A stretch of DNA of 64,000 nt from Pomphorhynchus laevis (GCA_012934845.2 WNNJ02000688.1:1-64000), one strand, 5' to 3'; positions 32,091 to 43,214 are shown, counted from the stretch's first letter. Program-made: numbers and translations. Notes: generated from the sequence alone by a model not told the origin.

Positions 32091-32795
32091 CAATGCTTGC
32101 TCAAAAATTATTATTAAATACAACAGCAGCAAAAGAGCGTAGAGCTCGTACAGGCTGGGTAAAGGGCAAAAAAAAACAAATATCAATGAAAATCTGATTG
32201 TTCTCAGTTAGTACATTTTCAGACTTCTCTTGAAGGACAAAATACTGGAGGCCGAAGACCACTTGACTTGGTAGCTTATTCCAGCTTTTCCACGTTCGGT
32301 TGACAATTGTGTTAAATCTTCTTCGTGGACGAATGTGGGTATTTAACGTGAGGTGATGTCCCCTCAATCTGTTTGAATTTCGAAGTTCGAACAGCTTACG
32401 ACAAACATGTTCCCTCTGCCCTTTTTGAACATTACGCGCTGTCCACACAATCATAAAATCAGGACTTTAAAGATTTCTTCACTGTGGTCACACCAAGTGA
32501 GTGGAGTCGAAAAATGAAAGAGAGCTTGCGTTGGGCGGGTACAAGATATGTGGCCTTGCGTAATATGGATTCGTACAGGTTCATCTCTGTCGTAGTTTGA
32601 GGGTGGCATGCAGGTGAAGCGTATCTCATTAAAGATAAGACATAAGCATTGTAAATTAACTTAAAACTGGATGCGTCAAGCTGGCTAATGGTCCTTCTAA
32701 TAAGTCCTAAAATTCGACGGCATTTAGCAACTGTGTGACTGGATATGTGGGATGGTCGATAAGCTTCTATTTAAGATCACTCCAAGGTCTTGAAA

Positions 32796-33134
32796 TTAGG
32801 GAACTGTTTCAATTTCTCTTCCGTCAATGGTATATGACGAATTGATGTGTAGATGTCCGATGCGCATATGTTTTGACTTATCGGGGTTTAATACCAGTCC
32901 CCGTTGATTACACCAGACCTTAATATTATCAATGTCTCTCTGGAGTATCATTGGATCTCGGCTATCGATTATTGGTCGCCAAATTTTCAAGTCGTCGGCA
33001 TATAAACCACATGGACTCGAAATAGCTGTAGTAAGCTCGTTGATGTAAATAATGAAGAGCAATGGACTGAGTATCGATCCCTGAGGAACACCGCGTTTAG
33101 GAGTTCTTGTCTTTGGCGTATGCTCATTATCCAA
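32796..33134 (-). pseudogene. CR1 family B RT, YADD part
   Basis: 112 residues: RGVPQGSILSPLLFIIYINE, CGLYADDLKIW, IKVWCNQRGLVLNPDKSKHM, SYTIDGREIETVP. The catalytic YADD is intact. It continues the upstream frame after a break of about 50 bp. Confidence 0.75.
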
Positions 33135-33185
33135 TACAGTAATCTTCCGATTTCTAAGGAAGGAGTTAATCCAATTTAGGAAGGT

Positions 33186-33560
33186 TCATCTGATGCCGTA
33201 CTGTTCAAGCGTAATGAGGAGAACAACATTGTATATCCGATCAAATGCTTTGCTGAGGTCGAAAAACAAAACATCAACACTAACTCCAGCCTCGGCATAT
33301 CTGGTCCAATCACTTCTCGCAAGTACGAGGTTTGTGACAGTAGATCTTCCTGAACGGAAACCATGCTGGTTGTCGCAGAGTACTTGGTTCCCTTCTAAGT
33401 ACCCAATGATTCGTTTAGAAAGCAGTTTCTCTAGCACTTTACAAGCAACGCAGGTAAGGCTTATTGGCCGATAGTTGATTGCTAGATTACGGTCGCCTTT
33501 TTTGTAGAGAGGTCGGATTGTAGAACATTTCCAATCTGATAGTATACAGCCTGTTGACAA
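33186..33560 (-). pseudogene. CR1 family B RT, finger and palm part
   Basis: 124 residues covering KKGDRNLAINYRPISLTCVA through DVLFFDLSKAFDRIYN, the part of the RT with its first catalytic Asp. The following RT part with YADD is at 32796-33134, in another frame. Confidence 0.75.
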
Positions 33561-34129
33561 GGAGAAATCGAATATGGTATGTAAAGGTTCATATATTACT
33601 GGTGCAAGTTCCCGAAGAAGAATCGGAGGAATATTGTTTGGTCATATTGCAATTGATTGTGGTAGCTTTAGAAGTTCGATAAGTACCTCAAATGGAGAAA
33701 ATTCGTAACATGGATATTGAGCTGTGGAGACTCGTGGGCAATACCGACAGGTAGGACTCTCTAGCGTGAATTGATCCAGAAAAATATTGGCAATTGCTTT
33801 GTCATTAAACGTGAGCTCACCGGTTTCCATAAATATAGAGTTGATCTCAGGGGTAGTTGATTTAAATGAGCTGATATGTTTAAACAATTTACTGGGATAT
33901 CTTTTTGATGATCGACAAAGATGGGAAACGAAGCACCTGCGTTTCTGACGTTTGAGTGACGTTACTTGATTTCATAATTCCTTGTAATCTGTCCAAGAAC
34001 AATTCCCTTCACATATCATTCAAACAGGAAGATTGCAAAATATGCAGAACGCGTCAATATAATAGAGAGGTAATTTCATTCCTGCAATCATGTCCACGAC
34101 GAACGGAATCGGTTACGATCTCTTGAAAT

Positions 34130-34520
34130 TATTAAGAAAAGTGGCACTCGAAGACGCAAGAAAGAGTGGCGACCTGGTATGTGCGACCAGAAAGAAAGTT
34201 GCATATCCAACGAATGATAATTGGATTGATGTTTAATGCACTCATCTTCATAATCAACTTATCATGGGGTACATGATCAAATGCTTTGGAGAAGTCAAAA
34301 AATATGACATCTACAGCATACCCCTCATCCACTATGGAACTCCAACTTTCCTGTGTCAATAAAAGGTTGGTTACTGTGGAACAGTTTTTACGGAATCCGT
34401 GCTGATTAGTAGAAAGTATCCTGTATGATTCTAGGTAGTTACTGATTACCCGATAAAGTAATCTCTCAATTGATTTTATTTTTTCTTTTATACTTTGTAT
34501 TAAAAGGATAAAATGCAAAA
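34130..34520 (-). pseudogene. CR1-type RT fragment
   Basis: The - strand frame reads IERLLYRVISNYLESYRILS, TNQHGFRKNCSTVTNLLLTQ, AVDVIFFDFSKAFDHVPHDK, IRWICNFLSGRTYQVA. It is homologous to the 33.2-33.5 kb RT but diverged, so it is another family B member, cut before the GVPQGS box. Confidence 0.7.
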
Positions 34521-35068
34521 ATGCTCCGTTTTATAATAGACTTTACATTGAAAGTTCTTATTGCTTTAGAATAAATTTCACCCGTTTTCGTTTGCATTCA
34601 CCCGATTTCGTTTACATAGCTTACATATAAACAAGGAAATGTATGTATTTATTTTAAAGTTGAGTTACCTGTGCAGTCGTTGTTACCATTGAAATTTTGA
34701 TGAATATTTTTATTTTGCACGCTACTTTAATCCTATATATTAGCCAATTGAAATACGCTACATTTCAGTATCAGCGGACCTTATTATCAGCAATCGAAAC
34801 ACATCTAGTATCTAAACTAAGAGTGTCTCGTCGTAAGTCAAATATCACTAGGTGGCAATAAAGTAGCAAACGAACTTACTTCCTTGTTGACAACTTATCT
34901 ATTATGTTGAGATAAATTAAGTGAATGGCTGACAATATAAACGTAAGCAAGCATATTCGCAAAAAGATTTATTTTTAAGTGGCAAATGCTAATAATAAGA
35001 GTTTATTAATACAAAAAACATAATGGAGAAAATGATAGTTCAGTCAAAAACAGAAATAAATTCTCTCT
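34521..35068. other. Intergenic AT-rich DNA
   Basis: I see no open frame or repeat that I would support between the RT fragment and the 3' tail of the next CR1 element. Confidence 0.5.
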
Positions 35069-35140
35069 AAAAAAATATTTTAACGTGGTAAATGCGTGCC
35101 ATCGCACGCTTACATGACCACAAAAAAACAAGACTGTGAA

Positions 35141-37765
35141 TCAGGTGTCGAGAAGGTGTGAACGGAGGAGGTGTTTGAATGTGATAAAGGAGGGAGCGCG
35201 GCGGACGTCGAGAGGGAGTTGATTCCAGGCGAGTGAGGCGGCGACGAGGAAGGATCGGAGACCGTAGTTGTTGGAGTAATTAGGAACGTGGAGTAAGATG
35301 GTATGACAGGAACGAAGCGATAGCGAGGTGGGGCGAGTATCGTCTAAGAAAGGAAGGTTGATGAACGATGGGGAGCCGACAGCGATGAGACAAAAAGTAA
35401 CGAGAAGAAGGCGGAGTTTGATGCGGATGTGGATGGTGGGCCAGGAGAGTTGGGCAAAATATGTGGATGTGTGGTCGAAGCGACGGAGACGAAAGAGCAC
35501 TCGAACGGCGGTGTTGATTATTCGTTGTAGGGGTAGGATGATAGATTTTGGAGAATTGGCGAAAAGGCTAAGGCAGTAATCGATTTTAGGGAAAAGAAGC
35601 GATGAAAGAAGAGACATACAAGAACGGAAGTCGATAAGGGGGCAGATACGGCGGATGTCACGGAGAATTAAGTTAGACGAGCGGACCTTGTCACGGACGA
35701 AGGGTTTAAGGAAAAGGTGATCATCGAAATGGAAGCCTAAGAAAGTGAGATTGTGGACTATAGGGATGATCGATGAGGCAAAAGATACAATGGGAGGAGA
35801 TATGTTTGGTTTACGGGGAAGGATCCACATTATTTTGGACTTTTCGGGGTTTAGAACGAGATGGAGATTGGAGAGACGTTTGTAGATAGAAGAAAGACAG
35901 TTGGAGGCAGAAATGCCGATATCGTGTATGCGATGTGCGGGTGCATGAGCATAGATTAGAATGTCATCGGCGTATTGCATGACCTTAAAGGTGTAAGGTT
36001 TGATAAACGGAGATAGATCGCCAAGCAGAAGAGAGAAAAGCAGGGGACCTAGGACTGAACCTTGTGGGACCCCGCAAAAAATAGGGATGGGAAGGGAAGA
36101 TGATGAATTAGACCAGACGCGAAAGGAACGGTCGGATAGATATGAGGCGAACCATGCTACGGAGGAAGAAGAAAATCCGTAATCATAACGAAGGCGAAAA
36201 AGGCGGACGGAGTGGTCGACAATGTCGAATGTGGAGGAGAGGTCGAGGGAGATGAGAACACTATATAGAGCCTTGTCTCGAGAAATGAGTAAGTCGTTGT
36301 ACACTTTTATGCATGCGATTTCTGTCGAGTGATTAGAGCGGAAAGCGGATTGGAAAGGAGGGTACAGATTGGATGAGGAGAGATAAGCGTTAATTTGTAT
36401 TAAGATGAGGCGTTCTAAGAGCTTAGAAAGAGTAGGGAGTAGTGAAATGGGGCGATAGCTAGAAGGAAGGGAGGGGTCGAGCGATTGTTTCTTAAGGAGG
36501 GGACGAACGATTGCGGATTTCCAGTGTGAAGGGAAGATACGACTGCGGATGGACGAGTTAAACAAGGTTGTGAGAAATGGGGATATCGATGAGCATATAG
36601 ATTTTAATATGTGGGTAGGCAGGGGATCGGCAGGTGAGGTTTTGTTGGGCAAGGACATGAGGACAGATGATACTTCTGTAGGTGAGACAGGGAGAAGATG
36701 AAAGAGTTCCGGAAGGATGAGGCTAGGCGGGGCAGAGTGGGATAGGATGGAGACCGGGGTGTGAGAGAGCAGCGTGGATACTTTAGTCTGGAGAAATGAC
36801 GAATAATCATTAGCATTGATGTTGCACGGCGTAGAGGAACGAGCCAGGATTGAGTTAAAAGTATGCCAGAGAGTCTTAGAGTTGAATGAAGTGATGATTT
36901 TATGCTGCCAGAAGGAGTTGCATTTGGTACGTAGTAGGTTGAGATGAGACCGGCGAAGAGCAAGATAGGAATCACGGAAAGACGGAGTGATCGAGCGGAA
37001 ATCGCGTCTGAGAGAGCGGTGATAGACTCGAAAAGCATGGCGGAGTCGACGCTTTGAGAGTAGGCATTGGATGTCAAACCATGGGGCACGGTGCAAGCGA
37101 CGGTGTGGGTGAGACTTGAAGGGCAAGAGAATATCGAGAGTGGATGTGAGTTCAGAGTCGAAAAGAAAGGCGAGATCGTGAGGAGATGAATATGTTATTG
37201 TGGGTAATGATAGAGACGATTTGAGTAAGGCAGAGCGGAGAAGGGAGAGGTCAAGATTTCTCCAAGGGCGACGTAGGATTGTAGGTGTGTGAGGAGGGGT
37301 GTGGTTGCGAGTGAGATCAAGGGTGATAAGAAAGTGATCGGATAGACCAGGATCAGAGATGGACAGTGAGGTGTAGGCAGCAAAATGATCGGGGACAGCG
37401 ATGATGTCGAGTGCCCCACCAAGTATATGTGTGGGGGCAGTGGAGATTAGTTTGTAATTGTAGTTGGATAGAATGTTGATGAAGCGGATGGAATCTGTGG
37501 AAGAGGGGTTGTCTAGGCTGATATTGAAGTCGCCTAGAACGAGTGAAGGGATTGAGGACAAAGAACAATGAGAATGGAGGTCAGCGAGTTCGGTAAAAAA
37601 TAAGGCTGTAGGAGCTGATGAACCAGGACGGTATACAATGGCGAGATCTAGAGTGATCGGGTTAGAATAACGACAAGTGAGCAATTCAAAAGAGCAAGGA
37701 CTGAAAGGGGGTATTGATTTTGCGAAGAGACGCTGGGTGACGCGCGAATGCGACGATGCCGCCAT
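35141..37765 (-). CDS. CR1 family A ORF2: endonuclease (part), RT and C-terminus
   Basis: 874 residues, the longest open frame in the window. The APE endonuclease appears from the [14 protein letters not shown] box on: [44 protein letters not shown] (Asp-His pair). [114 protein letters not shown] (YADD), LNPEKSKIMWILPRKP, LTFLGFHFDDHLFLK. The C-terminus reads LAWNQLPLDVRRAPSFITFK. The endonuclease N-terminus (38039-37770) lies in other frames. It is a CR1/L2-group protein that makes element cDNA at nicked target sites. Confidence 0.9.
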   Translation of the reverse strand: MAASSHSRVTQRLFAKSIPPFSPCSFELLTCRYSNPITLDLAIVYRPGSSAPTALFFTELADLHSHCSLSSIPSLVLGDFNISLDNPSSTDSIRFINILSNYNYKLISTAPTHILGGALDIIAVPDHFAAYTSLSISDPGLSDHFLITLDLTRNHTPPHTPTILRRPWRNLDLSLLRSALLKSSLSLPTITYSSPHDLAFLFDSELTSTLDILLPFKSHPHRRLHRAPWFDIQCLLSKRRLRHAFRVYHRSLRRDFRSITPSFRDSYLALRRSHLNLLRTKCNSFWQHKIITSFNSKTLWHTFNSILARSSTPCNINANDYSSFLQTKVSTLLSHTPVSILSHSAPPSLILPELFHLLPVSPTEVSSVLMSLPNKTSPADPLPTHILKSICSSISPFLTTLFNSSIRSRIFPSHWKSAIVRPLLKKQSLDPSLPSSYRPISLLPTLSKLLERLILIQINAYLSSSNLYPPFQSAFRSNHSTEIACIKVYNDLLISRDKALYSVLISLDLSSTFDIVDHSVRLFRLRYDYGFSSSSVAWFASYLSDRSFRVWSNSSSSLPIPIFCGVPQGSVLGPLLFSLLLGDLSPFIKPYTFKVMQYADDILIYAHAPAHRIHDIGISASNCLSSIYKRLSNLHLVLNPEKSKIMWILPRKPNISPPIVSFASSIIPIVHNLTFLGFHFDDHLFLKPFVRDKVRSSNLILRDIRRICPLIDFRSCMSLLSSLLFPKIDYCLSLFANSPKSIILPLQRIINTAVRVLFRLRRFDHTSTYFAQLSWPTIHIRIKLRLLLVTFCLIAVGSPSFINLPFLDDTRPTSLSLRSCHTILLHVPNYSNNYGLRSFLVAASLAWNQLPLDVRRAPSFITFKHLLRSHLLDT

Positions 37766-37953
37766 GATTAGAGGATTTAGAAGGGCATGAGCTGAGGGGG
37801 CGGGCGGATTCGACTAGGGAGCAACCGGCAGAGAGCAGACGGTGAATGGAAAGGTCGTCGGAATCTGAGTGCTAGGATTCGGTGAGGCAGAAGAGATCGA
37901 TGGATTGCTTGATGAATACGTTGAGGATAAGATCGGATTTATTGAGAATAGAT

Positions 37954-39027
37954 CTAGTGTTGAGGAGACCGAGGCGGAAACCGTGTGCTGTGGCGAAAGA
38001 GTCTAGTGGAGAAGACACATAGGAGAGATGGAGCGCCATCGAATTTTTGGACGGGTGTGGACAACTTGAAAATTTTGTCTATGTTTCGGATGGAGAGTGA
38101 TGTTTCGCCGTTTTCCTCGCGACGGCGTTTTTCGATGCGGGCTGAAGAGATTTGAGCGATTTCAGAAGGGGCGCGATCGGGGAAAATTCGAGTGGTTGAA
38201 GATGACATGAGTTTGAATCGTTGAGAGAGGACAGAAGACGCGTGAGAGCGATGCTTGAAAACAATTTTTAGGAGAGGGGGCTGGGAAGGATTAGATTGAG
38301 AAGATTTGTTTAGACGGATGAATGCGACAGGAGAAATGTCCTTGAAAAAAGATGGTTTATCCGCAGGAACAATAGACGAGAGGATGGATCTGAAGGCGGA
38401 AACATCGTGGTCCAGACGAGCTTGTGGAGATCCGGAGTTAGAAGGCGTGATATTAGTAACAATGACGCAACGATCGCGAGAAGCAAAGCGCTTCCGTAAA
38501 GGAGGACGACTGACGTGAGTAGGTGAGATCACGATAGAAGAGCTGTCAGTTGATGATTTGGAGGGATTTGGTTTGACGACGGGAGACATAGAGGATAATG
38601 ATAATAAAGAGGGTGGCAAGCGATGTGAGGAAAGGTTATGAGTGGAAGGATAGTAGAGGTTGGTGGAGGTAATTTTGATTGATGGATGCAAGTTATTGAG
38701 AAACGAGACGGGAAGGACGGGATGTGGGGTGTCGGGGAGTGAAGATGACATAGAATGGGAAGTGTATATGGTGGCAGGGTCGGTGGGTGGAGAAAGGACA
38801 TTAGAAACGACGGGGGTAGTTTGAGTTGACGTGTTGGATGTTGATATGTGCTTATTGGAAAGGTTGCATATTAGTTTGTTGGCACAAAAACCACATACGA
38901 AGTCTTCTTTAGCCTTATTCTTGTCGCAGGTGATTGTTGTCCAGACGCTGCAGTCGTGTATCGAGCACTGTACTTGCAGTTGTCCATAGTTGGTGTCGGT
39001 CTTAGTTATTTTCTTACGTCCTCCCAT
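37954..39027 (-). CDS. CR1 family A ORF1 protein (PHD-type finger, nucleic-acid binding)
   Basis: 357 residues, open. Residues about 15-60: zinc finger [13 protein letters not shown], then FVCGFCANKLICNLSNKH, the PHD-like type known in CR1 ORF1. A long Ser/Thr/Pro linker follows ([20 protein letters not shown]). The second half has [70 protein letters not shown] and [20 protein letters not shown], a fold that looks RRM-like with a basic end. ORF1 proteins coat LINE RNA and help strand annealing. The last 28 residues overlap the start of ORF2 in another frame. Confidence 0.8.
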   Translation of the reverse strand: MGGRKKITKTDTNYGQLQVQCSIHDCSVWTTITCDKNKAKEDFVCGFCANKLICNLSNKHISTSNTSTQTTPVVSNVLSPPTDPATIYTSHSMSSSLPDTPHPVLPVSFLNNLHPSIKITSTNLYYPSTHNLSSHRLPPSLLSLSSMSPVVKPNPSKSSTDSSSIVISPTHVSRPPLRKRFASRDRCVIVTNITPSNSGSPQARLDHDVSAFRSILSSIVPADKPSFFKDISPVAFIRLNKSSQSNPSQPPLLKIVFKHRSHASSVLSQRFKLMSSSTTRIFPDRAPSEIAQISSARIEKRRREENGETSLSIRNIDKIFKLSTPVQKFDGAPSLLCVFSTRLFRHSTRFPPRSPQH

Positions 39028-39199
39028 AAACGATGGTTGTCGTCGATGGTTGTCGTCGATGTATACTTTGTATGTTATTTTATTGTATTTACTTTAGATC
39101 TCAAACTTTTTCAAACTTTTTCAAACTTTCTTAAATTCATCTTCAATTTTGCAATCGACTCCAATTCCAATTACGGCCTCAAATCCAGAGAGATCTGAT

Positions 39200-39660
39200 C
39201 CCCCAACCTATCCAACACGCCGCCTTCCAACTGAACCACCCGGGGTCTTTCACAAACAACCCATACCAGCCCAATCGGTGCGGACTATGCTGAGTAAACG
39301 AGAGACGAGGAGCTTAAGAAACATTAGCCTTTGCTCGTGGGGACGTCCTCTTGAAAATAAGACTAATCCCGAGATAACCCAAGTGCCCCAGAGGCGCACC
39401 TGGGTTCTCCCTTTCAACGACATATGCTGAGCCCGTTTAAGAGCCAAACTAGCTCTCTAGAGGGACGTTTGAGTCTATCCAGGTCAGCTTTTGCCGAACA
39501 GTTAACCGAAACCGTGAACCCCAGGTATTTTACTCGACTTGTGAAGGTGAGGAGTGGTTCAGAGGCAAAAAAGAAGGAGAGCGCAGAGAGTGCTAATCTC
39601 TTAAGTTTTCGCTTCGTTGCAGAGGTGCCATGAAAGACGACTATCTGCGATTCAGCGGAG
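39200..39660 (-). pseudogene. I/R1-group LINE: RT C-terminal part
   Basis: The - strand reads SAESQIVVFHGTSATKRKLK, SRVKYLGFTVSVNCSAKADL (thumb motif with YLG) and, in another frame, ALKRAQHMSLKGRTQVRLWG. It continues the RT at 39960-40875, from which it is separated by a 290 bp insertion. Confidence 0.65.
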
Positions 39661-39661
39661 A

Positions 39662-39957
39662 TTAAAACAAATTAAATCAGCTAACTGAGTTCGTATTGTT
39701 ATATAATTATAAAATAAACAAAACATAATAATGCTAAATCAAAATTTAATAATTAAATAATAAAATTAATAATTGTTTTTAGATTTTCTATAATTTAAAT
39801 CAAGTTAAAAAATAAAAATAAAAATAAAAAATAAAAAATAAAATTTAAAATAAACGTCATTTTTATGAATTGACTAATAAATAACAGACGTTGTATCAGA
39901 ATAAGAATTAGAGGTCATCAGGAGGAACTGCTATGCTATCAGTTTTCGACCCCTAGC
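39662..39957 (-). mobile_element. Solo PLE-like 3' module inserted in a LINE
   Basis: It begins ATTAAATCAGCTAACTGAG, contains GAATTGACTAATAAATAACA, GACGTTGTATCAGAATAAG, GAGGTCATCAGGAGGAACTG and ends CTATCAGTTTTCGACCCCTAG. No RT is attached. LINE RT sequence continues on both sides (FNI then SAESQIVVF), so it inserted as a unit of about 290 bp or was left after loss of a larger element. Confidence 0.75.
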
Positions 39958-40875
39958 AATGTTGAACTTGGGCAACTGGTCTTTTAGTCTTAAAAAGAAA
40001 CAGCTGATGTCCGAGACTACGTCTTTGCACCTGTGTTCAGTGAACAAGGCTGTAATGTCATCAGCGTACACCACTAGACGTTGATCACGTATAAATATTT
40101 TGAATAAATTGATGGATGCAGCAATATATAACATAGGAGAGAGGATAGCCTTGAGGCACACCCGTAATAAGGTAGAACTGACGCGCATCAGGGTCGTCTT
40201 CATAATAAAATCGCTTGGTGTAAGCAGGATCTCCACCCTGTTCACAATTCTCGAAGGCAACCCGAGAGACCTGAGAGAAGAGATCACAAAAGGAATGGAG
40301 ATGCGGTCAAATGAAGCGAAAATATCAAGGAAAAAAGACACAGCTAGCTGATGACTGTTCTCCTGACAAAACCAATACACTTCACCAGCTGCTGAATGGA
40401 CCAAGAGACCTTTGACAAACCCATGAAAACATGGAGGGATAAAATTACGCCTACTCAGACGGTCGCGAATTTTACGCGCAAGCGCTTTTTCGTGAATTGA
40501 CACGAGGGCATTTTGAATCGAAATGGGTCGCAGATTTTTAGGGCATGAGCAGGATTTTTTCTTAGGAATAAAAACACGCTTACTAATATTGATGCCTGCT
40601 ACATCGGATGGGGAGGCTAAAAGCATTGTGACGGCCACCTCTCTTCTCTGATCAGCTGTCAAAAGCTGACAGACCCGAGAAGAAAGTGGAGCGACGGATT
40701 TGGAGGTGCCCAGGAGTGGACCCCATGAGTTAAGGATATCCGTAACAGATAGATCCCTACTCCTGAAGTTACACCAAGGCGGGATTGGTTGAGGTGATTG
40801 AGTTGCTCCATAGTTGTGCAGGGCTAGAGACTCCTCCAAAACTTTATTAAGGCCTACATTCCCTATCCAACCCAA
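39931..40875 (-). pseudogene. I/R1-group LINE: RT, fingers and palm
   Basis: 314-residue open frame: RVFIPKKKSCSCPKNLRPIS, IHEKALARKIRDRLSRRNFI, HGFVKGLLVHSAAGEVYWF, VSFFLDIFASFDRISIPFV (first catalytic Asp), and RLVVYADDITALFTEHRCKD (YADD). The G.PQG box is decayed (RVCLKAILSPMLY). The last residues belong to the inserted module. Confidence 0.75.
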
Positions 40876-40920
40876 TGCTCTATCCTTCTAGCAAACAAAC
40901 TTCTCCTTCTTGAAAATCTT

Positions 40921-41376
40921 TCAACAGGAAGACAAAGAAGGATTAAGACGAGCAACACTCCTCCTATCCCTACTCAGCTGGAACCTATATCTAGTGCTCC
41001 AGTATTCATTCGAGAGGGCCTGTTTGGCGGAAGCAGAGAGATTAGGGAGGTTCAGCAATTTAGCTAGGACTTTGAGTTTCGTCGGAATGGGATTGTATAT
41101 GCGACCTTTATAGGTAATCGAAAGAATCGCGGTAGCTTTCGAAGAGAGGTAGGTATTAAATTCGGTAAGACTCTTATTTCCTATTCGGGGAAAGAGTCGG
41201 ATAGCCGCCTGAAAGAGAGCCACTCTGATTGGATCAAAGTGAAACCTCCTTCGAAGCAACGTATCCTTCTCAATTCTCCAATCGAAGTAGGTCATGAGAG
41301 GTGGACAATTGTTTGCGCGACTGCTCCGTACAGATGAGTTTAAGAAACCACCTCGAGTGAAGCAGTAAAATGTCAA
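40921..41376 (-). pseudogene. I/R1-group LINE: endonuclease-RT linker
   Basis: 151 residues, basic, containing KTLLRRRFHFDPIRVALFQA-like and EYWSTRYRFQLSRDRRSVAR sequences, as between endonuclease and RT in this group. No catalytic motif. Its C-terminal end is out of frame with the RT that follows. Confidence 0.5.
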
Positions 41377-41399
41377 GGATTGAATTTGTAGATGTGCAA

Positions 41400-42000
41400 T
41401 GAAATGTTAGGGAGGGTGGTTAATAATCAAGATAACCGTTCCTAGTTCTGCGAAGTGCTGCTTTGATCCAACGACAAGTTCTGTCGTTGGAGTCTCCAAG
41501 TACCATGTCATAGCCGCTGTCAATAATACTATCCAGGAGGTCACGGTTCTTGTGAATCTAACCTGTTCGAATATAGACATTGGCTAGACTGAGGCGTTTA
41601 CCGTTCTTACTGAGTGAAACTACCAAGCAAGACAGGGCTGTACACGAGAAATTTAATAGGAGGGAGGACCTTAAGGAGCACTTAACTAAGATAATGAGTC
41701 CTTTAGATGTAGAGGAGTGAGGTGGGGTTATGTACGGAGTATAGTGGGAACAGATGTGCTTTGGAATCAATCGAGTAATGTCCTAGGGGAGACGGATAGA
41801 CCGCATCTCCTGAAGGACTATAACATCTGCATCTCTATCGGAGGGAAGTCATTGGGTAGAAGCACCTCCCGAATTCCACTGAAGGATACTCAGTGAAAAA
41901 GGCTCAGGTTTACTCACCATTGTGTCAGATACGTAGGACGGGAGAAGCCAACCTAGACAAAGCTAGGTGCGGGAAGGTTGTCATTCCCACCACTAGCCCC
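41400..42000 (-). pseudogene. I/R1-group LINE: endonuclease remnant
   Basis: A 70-residue frame (41558-41770) reads TSKGLIILVKCSLRSSLLLN and LVVSLSKNGKRLSLANVYIR, the GG.AILV / V.V.....I.N.Y strands of APE endonucleases. Around it, D..M.LGDSND-like (near 41480-41510, LVVGSKQHF region) and Q.IHEMRSI-like words can be guessed in other frames. Confidence 0.5.
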
Positions 42001-42239
42001 ATCCAGAGTCGGAAACCTCTGGGCAATATCTTCATTTCCCAGGATAGAGGAGGCGAAGCCTTTCTGCTTCAGCAATTTACCAACCTTCAGAGGCAGAACT
42101 GTTCGGGCCGAAGCCGCTCTTTTTTGGATTGAGGCATTATAAGTTATGGCGCCATCGGCGGCGTATTACTAGTGCCCAGAGAAGCCATTAGCAGGGGCCA
42201 ATCATTCGTTCCATCTGCGATTAAATGAACTTCTTGTTC

Positions 42240-43214
42240 GAATCAATTAATTGTAAAATGTCCTTATTTGACATTCTGTCTTATGAAGAAGCTACTGTTG
42301 AAAAACCGGAAGAAGAAATCGACAAAATTGGACGACAGGAAAAGTGGTTTTGATACGCTTTGAAAAACTTGCAGCGCCTAGCCCACGCTGGGTGGTCACC
42401 CGATCAATTATGACAGGCTGGGGAAGCAACACATTTATCCCCATTCAGCATACTTTCGCAGGACACGCTGCCACAAACACCACATATTTTCGGGGCTGAG
42501 CAGGCGGACCCCCAGTACCCCCATAAGTGGCACACATTGCAATGGGGTGCGTCCTATCATCCTGCTCAATAAGCGTAAAACGTAGATTATACCCTAAGAA
42601 AGGGTTCGACGCCGACTTCGTAAGCACAAGTCCGTGATCAATATCCACTGCGCCAAAAGCAATAGGTAATTCCAGCCCAGCCTTGGACTTGACAGTCCGC
42701 ATTATTGAGTTTGAAGGTCATTTTAAGCAGACTTAGGTCCTCATCCTCCAGCTGAGGCGAGAAATTGAATATTTTAATAATCGACTGAATAGGCTTTAAT
42801 TGTAATGAACACAAATGGGTTAGGTTCTTTGCAAAGTATGACTCGTATTCACTCATAATATCTGCGTTAATAAACGATATCTTTATATTAGCCTCGTACA
42901 TACGTACAGGGTTGAAGACCATTCTGTTACAGTACAATTTAACGAAGTCTCTTAAAAAAGTAGTTTAATAATTTATGCCTCTCCAGAGGCTTAGTGAACA
43001 TTATTAGGGCCAAATTGTGTAGTTTAGGTATAGGGGGAAGTACCCCAGAGTCATTAGCAAAATTTGGCAACAAAGCACTTACCTTATCGTCTTTATTTCG
43101 ATTGGAAGAGTACAAATCTATACCTTTTGCAGCAATTTTCCCTTGTAAATTGTGAAAATTAGCATTGGAATTAGCAGCCTTTGAAAGTTCCGACAAGATT
43201 TCGCTACTGCACAT
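42240..43214 (-). pseudogene. I/R1-group LINE: ORF1 (gag-like) with zinc knuckles
   Basis: Three overlapping frames: MCSSEILSELSKAANSNANF at the start (43214), then NRMVFNPVRMYEANIKISFI and, near the end in a shifted frame, CNVCHLWGYWGSACSAPKIC followed by GVCG..SC. The last is a CCHC pair typical of the ORF1 of I, R1 and Jockey LINEs. Two or more frame shifts. Confidence 0.6.

Larger units (their letters stand above)
32092..33900 (-). mobile_element. CR1-like LINE of family B, 5'-truncated
   Basis: The - strand encodes the RT in three or four frames. Motifs: WKCSTIRPLYKKGDRNLAIN, YRPISLTCVACKVLEKLL, NQHGFRSGRSTVTNLVL, VDVLFFDLSKAFDRI, GVPQGSILSPLLFIIYINEL, LYADDLKIWRP (YADD), GLVLNPDKSKHMRIGH, and the C-terminus RRRFNTIVNRTWKSWNKLPS. 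It ends at 32092 in a TTATTATTAAATA-type tail. The TWKSWNKLPSQVV end and tail recur as an isolated piece at 45337-45540. Confidence 0.8.
35070..39170 (-). mobile_element. CR1-like LINE, family A, best copy (about 4.1 kb)
   Basis: 5' leader (39170-39028), ORF1 (39027-37954), ORF2 (start 38039, end 35141) and 3' UTR with the hairpin GCGTGCGATGGCACGC and TTTACCACGTTAAAATA. ORF2's likely ATG (GATGGCGCTCCATCTCTCC) lies inside ORF1, an overlap of 86 nt in another frame. The copy is defective in ORF2 by one stop (TAG in TES-HSDSDDL, a Trp elsewhere) and one frame shift near 37760. It is the reference for the other family A copies in the window. Confidence 0.9.

Noticed and set aside
35328-36182. + strand open frames rich in Arg/Lys opposite CR1 ORF2
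   Set aside because: They are complements of the Ser/Leu-rich CR1 protein and match nothing.
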